From: Candidatus Poribacteria bacterium
GTDB taxonomy: Bacteria > Poribacteria > WGA-4E > WGA-3G
Direction of reading: 5' to 3'
DNA length: 5,832 nt
NCBI GenBank assembly: GCA_028818995.1
Contig: JAPPMR010000804.1
Location: forward strand, 1-5,832
Shown here: one piece after another, positions 1-5,014 of the stretch
Numbering within the stretch: position 1 is the first letter of the stretch
Layout: each line of letters starts with the position of its first letter
Notes under the pieces: model-generated
Databases searched by the model: none
Told to the model about the DNA's origin: nothing
What the model saw: the letters and a program-made list of their open reading frames with translations, nothing else
Position numbers and translations under genes: made by a program

Positions 1-81
1 TGCCTCTACAGATATTTCAGTTGAGAAAAACGCTATTTTTAAAAGGACAAGAATTGCTATATAAAAAACAATATGTTTCAT
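1..81 (-). CDS. Partial gene: N-terminus of a probable exported protein
   Basis: An ATG at 81-79 opens a frame of 27 codons with no stop that runs off the left edge of the window. The translation starts M-K-H, continues with a hydrophobic stretch (about residues 4-19, I-V-F-Y-I-A-I-L-V-L-L-K-I-A-F-F) and then turns polar (S-T-E-I-S-V-E-A), which is the layout of a signal peptide with a possible cleavage site near S-V-E-A. It lies 45 bases beyond the stop of the lipoprotein-like gene on the same strand, so it could be the next gene of that unit. No strong Shine-Dalgarno sequence precedes the ATG, and too little is visible to name a family. The signal-peptide look is seen in the sequence; that it is a real gene is inference. 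Confidence 0.45.
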   Translation of the reverse strand, partial: MKHIVFYIAILVLLKIAFFSTEISVEA

Positions 82-126
82 TTTGATAACCAGATAATAA
101 GAGAAGATTGTGAGTACGGGTTTATT

Positions 127-795
127 TTACTTATTTTTCGCGAGGTGATAGACCTCAATTTCGCGGATTTGAGCAATTGAAGGTCGGACAACTCGGTAGT
201 GAGGTAAGTATTGACCCGCCATCGTTTTACGCTGGTTTACCACTTTGTCGCCAGGGTCGGTGACAAATTTGTTCACAACGATGTCGTCTACAGTCCGAGT
301 TACGGTAATCCGAATCATCTGTGTGCGAAAGTTCAATCTATCAATGATAAACTGAGATTGGGCGCGCTTGCCTTCAAGGTTGCGCCGCTGAATAACAGAA
401 TGGAAATTTTCCCATTCACCAGTTTCAGGGTTTAGATAATCCATTTGAAACCGGAATAGATTCTCGTTGTGTATAACGATTTTGCGGACTGGGTGTACTT
501 CAGCAAATCTAACGACAAAGTTGCGGTCATTCTTTGCAGGAATAGTTGCTACGGTTTCAAGGTTTCCATCGTTCAGCCCAGGATGGTTCGCTTCGGTCCC
601 GTAATTGGCTTGTGCTATATTTTCGCTGTACTGTGTTGATAATACGGATGCAAGTCTACAGGCATTCATACTTAAACAGATGAAAAGTAGACAGAAAACG
701 TAGAATAGGTTTTTTCGGACCGTAGTACCTATAACAGTAAAACCCTGTGCTAACAAGTTAAAGTTAACGATATTTTTTTTGCTTATTCGTGCCAT
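127..795 (-). CDS. Putative lipoprotein with an F5/8 type C (discoidin-like) domain
   Basis: This 222-residue protein has a long polar N-terminus, then R27-K28 followed by a hydrophobic segment (about 29-45) ending in L-S-M-N-A-C, a plausible lipobox with Cys46 as the lipidated residue. The mature part resembles a galactose-binding-like F5/8 type C fold: L-N-D-G-N-L-E-T near residues 74-81 matches the usual D-G-x-x-x-T entry motif, the middle reads like beta strands (V-V-R-F, R-K-I-V-I-H, Y-L-N-P-E-T-G-E-W), and the C-terminus contains R-I-T-V-T-R-T and ends with I-R-E-I-E-V-Y, typical of the last strand. Such domains bind carbohydrate or other surface ligands, so a role at the cell envelope is likely; the ligand is unknown. 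The ATG start is supported by GGAGG seven bases upstream. The gene overlaps the end of the vertex-protein gene by 13 bases in another frame, suggesting translational coupling. The signal segment starts unusually far in; a TTG at codon 14 is a weaker alternative start. Confidence 0.75.
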   Translation of the reverse strand: MARISKKNIVNFNLLAQGFTVIGTTVRKNLFYVFCLLFICLSMNACRLASVLSTQYSENIAQANYGTEANHPGLNDGNLETVATIPAKNDRNFVVRFAEVHPVRKIVIHNENLFRFQMDYLNPETGEWENFHSVIQRRNLEGKRAQSQFIIDRLNFRTQMIRITVTRTVDDIVVNKFVTDPGDKVVNQRKTMAGQYLPHYRVVRPSIAQIREIEVYHLAKNK

Positions 796-1079
796 TTTGT
801 TTCCTCCAGAAATTCCACGTCAAAATGATCTACAATGCCCATAATGAGTTCACGGATAGGGGCATTTTCTATGCCGAAAACCTCTTGTGCAACACCGGGA
901 CCGGCACCGACAATTACCGTATCGCCTTCGCCTGCCCCGACATAATCGACAGCGATTGTTGGTGTGCGCACAAGTTCTGATCTCAGACTCAACGGTTGAA
1001 CAAGCAGCAGCGTGCGATCTTGATATGCTGGATGCTTAAGTACAGATACGACTTTTCCAATTACTTTTGCAAGGTACAT
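783..1079 (-). CDS. BMC vertex (pentamer) protein, EutN/CcmL family, copy 2
   Basis: This 98-residue protein has the size and pattern of the EutN/CcmL/PduN family (BMC-P), whose pentamers cap the vertices of polyhedral bacterial microcompartment shells. Visible family features are the N-terminal strand M-Y-L-A-K-V-I-G-K-V-V, L-L-L-V-Q-P-L at 24-30, A-V-D at 43-45 followed by G-A-G-E-G-D (48-53), the strand T-V-I-V-G-A-G, and the closing M-G-I-V-D (80-84). It lacks the D-A-G-V-G-E form of the central loop seen in the neighbouring copy and has G-A-G-E-G-D instead, so it is a diverged paralogue and not a recent duplicate. A modest AGG lies six bases before the ATG. Its stop overlaps the lipoprotein start. 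It is separated from the first vertex gene by a 289-base, repeat-bearing spacer. Family assignment is strong; which microcompartment it serves cannot be told, because no shell hexamer or cargo enzyme is in view. Confidence 0.9.
   Translation of the reverse strand: MYLAKVIGKVVSVLKHPAYQDRTLLLVQPLSLRSELVRTPTIAVDYVGAGEGDTVIVGAGPGVAQEVFGIENAPIRELIMGIVDHFDVEFLEETKWHE
803..807 (-). promoter_or_regulatory. Strong Shine-Dalgarno sequence for the lipoprotein gene
   Basis: On the minus strand GGAGG is followed by seven bases (AAACAAA) and ATG. It is the best ribosome binding site in the window and lies inside the last codons of the upstream vertex-protein gene. It fixes the overlapping start at 795 and indicates that the lipoprotein is translated efficiently from the same message. 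Confidence 0.75.
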
Positions 1080-1169
1080 AAAAACCTACATGATTTCGTA
1101 AGATTGCATGATGTAGAACCGAAATATACGTTGTTTTACCATTTCTATGTGATTATAGGGCATTATTTC

Positions 1170-1200
1170 GTAGGTCGGGTTTCGCTTGCGACACCCGACA
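1170..1200 (+). repeat. REP-like palindrome, left copy
   Basis: GTCGGGT (1174-1180) pairs with ACCCGAC (1193-1199); inside, TCGC and GCGA can extend the stem around a TT loop after one mismatch. A GTAG-type head precedes the stem, as in typical REP elements. No T-tract follows the stem on either strand, so it is not a classical intrinsic terminator, although a hairpin in the transcript could still affect mRNA stability between the two vertex genes. Confidence 0.7.
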
Positions 1201-1227
1201 AATCATGCAGAATATCATACGCATGTT

Positions 1228-1253
1228 CTGCCACGCGCATTTGGCGTTGATTT
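1228..1253 (+). repeat. Dispersed repeat, copy 1 (core CGCGCATT..GCGTTGATTT)
   Basis: The segment contains TGCCA, CGCGCATT and GCGTTGATTT in this order. The same three blocks recur at 5767-5796 with two extra bases in each of the two joints. In this copy GCCA can pair with TGGC across CGCGCATT. It lies between the two REP-like palindromes. It is non-coding in both places and is probably part of a genome-wide dispersed repeat family; this needs genome data to confirm. Confidence 0.5.
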
Positions 1254-1281
1254 AGACATGAAAACCTGATGAAACAAAGCA

Positions 1282-1313
1282 TGTCGGGTGTCGCTTCGCT
1301 CTACCCGACCTAC
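1282..1313 (-). repeat. REP-like palindrome, right copy (inverted)
   Basis: Read on the minus strand it begins GTAGGTCGGGT and ends ACACCCGACA, like the left copy. GTCGGGT (1283-1289) pairs with ACCCGAC (1303-1309) around a 13-base loop. It is one base longer than the left copy because of the central bases. It lies just downstream of the candidate promoter at 1319-1350, so it would sit at the very 5' end of a transcript started there. Confidence 0.7.
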
Positions 1314-1318
1314 AGGCG

Positions 1319-1350
1319 ATTATACAAAAAACTATATGACAATTTGTCAA
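1319..1350 (-). promoter_or_regulatory. Candidate promoter with palindrome over the -35 region
   Basis: The minus strand carries an exact TTGACA (1350-1345) and an exact TATAAT (1324-1319). The spacing is 20 bases, longer than the usual 16-18, which weakens the call. The -35 box is part of a 13-base interrupted palindrome, TGACAATTTGTCA (1337-1349), that could be an operator. It would drive the second vertex gene and the lipoprotein independently of the upstream genes, placing the inverted REP palindrome in the leader. Boxes and palindrome are seen; function is inferred. Confidence 0.3.
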
Positions 1351-1368
1351 TTAGACATGGTATCACAA

Positions 1369-1656
1369 TCATGTTTTGCTCGGGTCTTCAAGCAGCGTGA
1401 GAGAATCAACAAGACCAACGATTGCTACATCCACTGGCATTCGCTTACCGGGTATAACACCTACCGCATCTCCTCCGGTAACTATATAGACTATTTCTCC
1501 TACTCCAGCGTCCTGTAGTGTATCTACTGCGACAAGAGGTTCCGAAATAGGATTATGATTTTCATCCAAAGGTTGCACGACAAGAAGGCGTGTGCCTTCT
1601 AAACTCGGGTCTTTTCGCGTTGCGACAACGGTTCCAATAACTTTACCTATGTCCAT
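1369..1656 (-). CDS. BMC vertex (pentamer) protein, EutN/CcmL family, copy 1
   Basis: This 95-residue protein is a typical EutN/CcmL-family BMC-P protein, forming the pentamer at the corners of a microcompartment shell. It shows K-V-I-G-T-V-V at 5-11, L-L-V-V-Q-P-L at 24-30, A-V-D at 43-45, the family loop D-A-G-V-G-E (49-54) followed by I-V-Y-I-V, the segment P-V-D-V-A-I-V-G-L-V-D (74-84) and a short C-terminal tail. It aligns without gaps to the second copy through the first 45 residues, but the two differ widely elsewhere. It starts 52 bases after the stop of the response regulator, and no clear terminator lies between them, so it may be the last gene of the kinase-regulator operon. The Shine-Dalgarno sequence is weak (TTGAGATTATACTA before ATG), and TATACT immediately before the start is an AT-rich coincidence or a weak -10. 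Family certain; metabolic type of the compartment unknown. Confidence 0.92.
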   Translation of the reverse strand: MDIGKVIGTVVATRKDPSLEGTRLLVVQPLDENHNPISEPLVAVDTLQDAGVGEIVYIVTGGDAVGVIPGKRMPVDVAIVGLVDSLTLLEDPSKT

Positions 1657-1708
1657 TAGTATAATCTCAATTTGATTTAATTCATTTATTTTTAGAATTC
1701 ATAAACTG

Positions 1709-3142
1709 TTATTTAATATCATATTCATTTAACTTAGTATGTAACGTATTCCGATTGATCCCAAGTATCTCTGATGCTTTGCTACGGTTACCATCCGTGT
1801 GTTCAAGGACAATTTCAAAAAGTGGTTTTTCAAAAACAGATCGAATTGCAGCATATAATTGTCCTGCATCCGCCTCGGATTCCAAATAACGCTCCACTTC
1901 ACCCTGGAGAAGTGCATGAATTTGTTGGTCAGGATTTTGGTTGTCTATTGTGCTATCTGAAATCGGTTTGTCAAAAATTTGTGAAAAATGTTCTGTGAGC
2001 AGCATCTGCCCAGAACACATTACAAGCGCGCGTTTGATAGCGTTTTCAAGTTCACGTACATTGCCGGGCCACTCATATTCAATAAGTTTCATTATTGTTT
2101 CAGAGGAAATCCCTATCTTTGGCAGCTGATATTCTTGTGCAAATCGGCTTGTAAATAAGTCAATAAGTTCTGGAATATCCTCTTTGCGTTCTCTGAGAGG
2201 CGGCAGCGAAATCGGCACAACATTCAAACGATAATAAAGATCATCTCGAAATGTCTTTTGTGAAATTGCAGTATCAAGTTTTCGGTTAGTTGCAGCAATG
2301 ATACGTACATTTACAGGTCGTGTTTCGTTACTACCTACGGGTTCTATTTTTCGTTCTTGGAGAACGCGTAACAACTTCATCTGGACATCAATCGGCAATT
2401 CGCCAACTTCGTCCAGAAAAATTGTGCCGCTATCTGCCTGTTCAAACTTACCTTTCCGGTCAGCATGTGCATCTGTAAACGCACCTTTGACATGCCCAAA
2501 AAGCGTGCTTTCAATAAGACTCGGCGGGATAGCGCTACAATCAACTACAACAAACGGATTTTCACTGCGTGGGCTATTTTGATGGATCAGTTCCGCTACC
2601 AACTCTTTTCCGGTGCCACTTTCTCCCATAATAAGAACGGTTTCGTCACTGACAGCAGCGCGCCCAATTATCTGATAAACAGTTTGCATAGTCGGACTCT
2701 GTCCGACCATTCTACCTTGTCCGTCAATTGACTGTGCGGTTTGCGCTACACCGATTTCTGTTTCCTCTTTTGTAATACTTGCTGCAGATGCTGCGCGGTC
2801 TACCAAATCAAGCAATTCATTCCGGTCAACAGGTTTGGTAAGATAACTATAAGCTTGACGTTTGGCTGCTTCAATTGCGGTTTGTGTTGTGCCGTGACCA
2901 GTAATAACAATAATAGCCGCTGTCGGATTCAAATCCTGAATAGATTCTATTAACTCTAATCCGTCCGCATCTCCTAAAAAAATATCAAGCAGAATGACAT
3001 CAAACTCATCTTTTTGAACGCAATCAATAGCCTCTTTCCCATTACGTGCTTTGACTGTGTGGTATCCTGCCTTATTAAGAGCGGCACTTAAAACTGAACG
3101 TAGACTGTGGTCGTCATCGGCAATTAGAACTGAATAAGACAT
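1709..3142 (-). CDS. NtrC-family sigma-54-dependent response regulator
   Basis: This 477-residue protein has the full three-domain layout of NtrC/AtoC/ZraR-type regulators. The receiver domain (about 1-120) has acidic D9-D10-D11, phosphoacceptor D53, T81 and K103. The AAA+ domain (about 145-385) has Walker A G-E-S-G-T-G-K (173-179), Walker B I-F-L-D-E (241-245), the arginine-finger region F-R-D-D-L-Y-Y-R-L-N (298-307) and sensor II W-P-G-N-V-R-E-L-E-N (358-367). A C-terminal Fis-type helix-turn-helix (about 441-477, with G-N-R-S-K-A-S-E-I-L-G-I-N-R-N-T-L) binds DNA. The sigma-54 contact loop reads G-A-F-T-D-A (220-225) instead of the usual G-A-F-T-G-A. When phosphorylated it should oligomerise and use ATP to open sigma-54 promoters; the partner is almost certainly the kinase encoded 56 bases upstream. 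An AGG about ten bases before the ATG serves as a modest ribosome site. Targets are unknown; the adjoining microcompartment gene is a candidate. No good -24/-12 promoter was found in the window's spacers. Confidence 0.95.
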   Translation of the reverse strand: MSYSVLIADDDHSLRSVLSAALNKAGYHTVKARNGKEAIDCVQKDEFDVILLDIFLGDADGLELIESIQDLNPTAAIIVITGHGTTQTAIEAAKRQAYSYLTKPVDRNELLDLVDRAASAASITKEETEIGVAQTAQSIDGQGRMVGQSPTMQTVYQIIGRAAVSDETVLIMGESGTGKELVAELIHQNSPRSENPFVVVDCSAIPPSLIESTLFGHVKGAFTDAHADRKGKFEQADSGTIFLDEVGELPIDVQMKLLRVLQERKIEPVGSNETRPVNVRIIAATNRKLDTAISQKTFRDDLYYRLNVVPISLPPLRERKEDIPELIDLFTSRFAQEYQLPKIGISSETIMKLIEYEWPGNVRELENAIKRALVMCSGQMLLTEHFSQIFDKPISDSTIDNQNPDQQIHALLQGEVERYLESEADAGQLYAAIRSVFEKPLFEIVLEHTDGNRSKASEILGINRNTLHTKLNEYDIK

Positions 3143-3198
3143 AATTTGTTTACCTGTAGCTATTGGTTACTAATGGTCTATTCTTAATACTGAAGAAG

Positions 3199-4752
3199 CT
3201 AAACTGTATTAGGAAGCGATATGATAAAAGCGGTGCCGGTTGCCAGATTAGCATCAACTTCAATACTGCCTCCGTGTTCTGCTAAAATCTTTTGACTGAT
3301 GTAAAGTCCAAGCCCTGTTCCCTTCTGTTTTGTAGTATAAAAAGCATCAAAGAGATTTGGAACGTCGCCAGACGGAATACCTGGACCCGTATCTTGAAAA
3401 CGCATATAAACGTTTTCAGATTCCGCTTCTGTGTACGTCTGAATTGTCAGAGTGCCTCCATCTTCCATCGCTTCAATTGCATTAGAAAACAGATTCAGAA
3501 CAACTTGTGTGATTCCATCTTGATTAATATATACTGACGGGCACTCCCCGTATTCGCGAACGACATTGATATTTTGTCGGTCAAATTCGGGTTGATAAGT
3601 GGCGAGGCAGTTGTCAAGTAATTTGTGAACGTCACAAAGTTCCGCATCTGTCATTGCCGGTTTACCGAAGGCAAGCAGTTGTTCAATAGATCGGTTAAGT
3701 CGGTCTACCTCTTTGATAATGATTGCAGTGTATTCGTCAATTTCTGCCTGTTCCCCTTTTGGTAACGGTGCAAATCGATCAGTCGGTTCACTGAGAAGTT
3801 GTGTTGCTAATCGAATACTACCTAACGGATTTCGCACCTCATGTGCTATGGTTGTTACCAATTTACCGAGTGCCGCCAGACGTTCTGATTGAACCAATGC
3901 GTCAATTGTCTGCTTAATTTTAACGCGCTGAGCGATAATTGAGGCGATAATTTCCAGCACCTGTAAGTCCTCAGATGCTGAAAGTTCATCTTTCGCTTTG
4001 TCAATCCTTAGCGTACCAATGATTTGATCCTCTACTATCACAGGTAAGCACCAGAAAGCAATATTATCTTTGGATTCAACCCGTTCAGGTAGAAAAAGTT
4101 TTACAGATGGCGTAGGGATGCGTTGCTGCGGGACACCAATCGCCTTACCATCTGCCAAAACTCTTTTCTCAATTTCCTCTATTTGGTGATCAGTTCCACG
4201 TTTTTGTTCTGCTGCTGTTAACCCCAAAATCACTTCAACGGATGTAATCATCTCCCCATTTGCATAAAGGTTTAAGGTGCCACGATAGATTCCAAGTCGT
4301 TCTGAAAGGATTTCAATAATCCGTTGAAAAAGTTCTTCAAACTCAAGCGCGTCATTTGTTGCTTGGCTTACTTCAAAAACGGTGGACAGGTCGCGCACCC
4401 GTTTTTCTAAAGTCGTCTTTGCCGTACTAATCCTATCCATCTCTTTAGCACGATTCAAACGCTGAATCCGTAGTTGACGAATCGTCCTGACAAACAGGAA
4501 TGCTACAACTGGATATAGGAACGCTACCGTAAAGTTTTCTATCTGTTGTGGATGTTGTAAAACATATACCCAATTGGCGGTGGTCGTCAATCCAAGCAGT
4601 AATTTCTGGTTCCGCGAACTTTCGTAAATGGCGGCTAACAACATCACACCGTAGTAAAGATGGGAAACCGTGAAATAGTAGTGATGCGTTCCCGATACAT
4701 ATATAAAAATATTAGCACACAGCACACCGAGTGCTAAAAATAGTGTTTTCAT
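3199..4752 (-). CDS. Membrane sensor histidine kinase with GAF domain
   Basis: This 517-residue kinase begins with a hydrophobic sensor region of three or four membrane segments (about 3-20, 32-45, 51-66 and 74-90), then a basic, charged coiled linker (91-122), a GAF domain (about 123-280), a HisKA dimerisation domain and an HATPase_c domain. The H-box T-I-A-H-E-V-R-N-P-L gives His304 as phosphoacceptor. The N-box contains N420 and N424, the G1 box is D-T-G-P-G-I-P (454-460), the F-box F-D-A-F-Y-T-T-K (468-475) and the G2 box G-T-G-L-G-L (478-483), so the catalytic core looks intact. The class is NtrB/AtoS/ZraS-like, fitting its NtrC-type neighbour. The GAF domain reads like the N-terminal GAF of NifA-type activators (I-L-S-E-R-L-G-I-Y-R-G-T-L and C-L-P-V-I-V-E-D-Q-I-I-G-T-L-R-I-D). 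There is almost no periplasmic domain, so the signal is probably sensed in the membrane or cytoplasm. The ATG lacks a clear Shine-Dalgarno sequence but fits the first membrane segment; an upstream control region lies at 4835-4971. Confidence 0.94.
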   Translation of the reverse strand: MKTLFLALGVLCANIFIYVSGTHHYYFTVSHLYYGVMLLAAIYESSRNQKLLLGLTTTANWVYVLQHPQQIENFTVAFLYPVVAFLFVRTIRQLRIQRLNRAKEMDRISTAKTTLEKRVRDLSTVFEVSQATNDALEFEELFQRIIEILSERLGIYRGTLNLYANGEMITSVEVILGLTAAEQKRGTDHQIEEIEKRVLADGKAIGVPQQRIPTPSVKLFLPERVESKDNIAFWCLPVIVEDQIIGTLRIDKAKDELSASEDLQVLEIIASIIAQRVKIKQTIDALVQSERLAALGKLVTTIAHEVRNPLGSIRLATQLLSEPTDRFAPLPKGEQAEIDEYTAIIIKEVDRLNRSIEQLLAFGKPAMTDAELCDVHKLLDNCLATYQPEFDRQNINVVREYGECPSVYINQDGITQVVLNLFSNAIEAMEDGGTLTIQTYTEAESENVYMRFQDTGPGIPSGDVPNLFDAFYTTKQKGTGLGLYISQKILAEHGGSIEVDANLATGTAFIISLPNTV

Positions 4753-4834
4753 GAGATATTTGCATGTCGTTTGGAATTATGACGGATCCCAAATGTGATA
4801 ATAGCCAAGATTCTTTACAAACAGATAAGAAAAC

Positions 4835-4971
4835 TTCAGAGTTTTCAGAGTCAACTCTAAAATTGCTGTTTTGTCAAAAGCGCTAAGAATCCTTATTAGG
4901 ACTGACTTCATCGGTAGTTTGCTATATAAATCCTGAAAACTGACTCTGAAAATTTGGGGTTGACTCTGAAA
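4835..4971. promoter_or_regulatory. Repeated TGACTCTGAAA motifs upstream of the kinase gene
   Basis: The 262-base spacer between hisH and the kinase holds three exact copies of TGACTCTGAAA: two on the plus strand (4941-4951 and 4961-4971, exactly 20 bases apart) and one on the minus strand (4843-4853). A further partial copy, TTCAGAG, lies at 4835-4841. The minus-strand copy is also part of a local dyad, AGAGTCAACTCT (4847-4858), flanked by TTTT and AAAA. The direct copies lie about 190-220 bases upstream of the kinase start and are two helical turns apart, as expected for binding sites on one DNA face; an activator or autoregulator site is a reasonable inference. A weak -10-like TATTAT lies at 4803-4798 without a good -35, and no GG-N10-GC sigma-54 promoter was seen. 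Confidence 0.4.
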
Positions 4972-5014
4972 TATCAATGTTTCTACAAATTAGAAAAATA
5001 GATGCTTATTAAAC

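Larger units (their letters stand above)
1170..1313. repeat. REPIN-like unit: two REP palindromes in inverted orientation
   Basis: The spacer between the two vertex genes contains two copies of a short palindromic element facing each other. Both share the head GTAGGTCGGGT and the tail GCGACACCCGACA; only the few bases between them differ (TTCGCTT in one, AGAGCGAA in the other). Two inverted REP sequences with about 80 bases between them match the general layout of REPINs, non-autonomous elements that are mobilised in trans by REP-associated tyrosine transposases (RAYTs). No RAYT gene is in the window. The structure is seen directly; mobility is inferred. Confidence 0.65.

Noticed and set aside
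781..794. TGGCACG on the minus strand, resembling a sigma-54 -24 element
   Set aside because: The GG to GC distance is nine bases and not ten, and the match lies over the coding overlap of two genes.
996..1250. An 84-codon open frame on the plus strand over the second vertex gene and the spacer
   Set aside because: It is antisense to a certain gene and runs through a REP palindrome; the composition is unlike a protein (rich in His, Tyr, Cys and Arg without pattern).
1282..1309. REP hairpin as an intrinsic terminator between the two vertex genes
   Set aside because: The stem is GC-rich enough but is not followed by a T-tract on either strand; a repeat element explains it better.
1170..1313. 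CRISPR-like array because of repeated palindromes
   Set aside because: Only two copies exist, in opposite orientation with a long spacer, and no cas gene is present.
2298..2731. Overlapping plus-strand open frames inside the response regulator
   Set aside because: They are antisense shadows of the highly conserved AAA+ region and have no ribosome sites.
4777..4977. A 66-codon open frame on the minus strand in the spacer between hisH and the kinase
   Set aside because: It spans the TGACTCTGAAA repeats, has no ribosome site or recognisable family pattern, and its length is expected by chance in AT-rich DNA.
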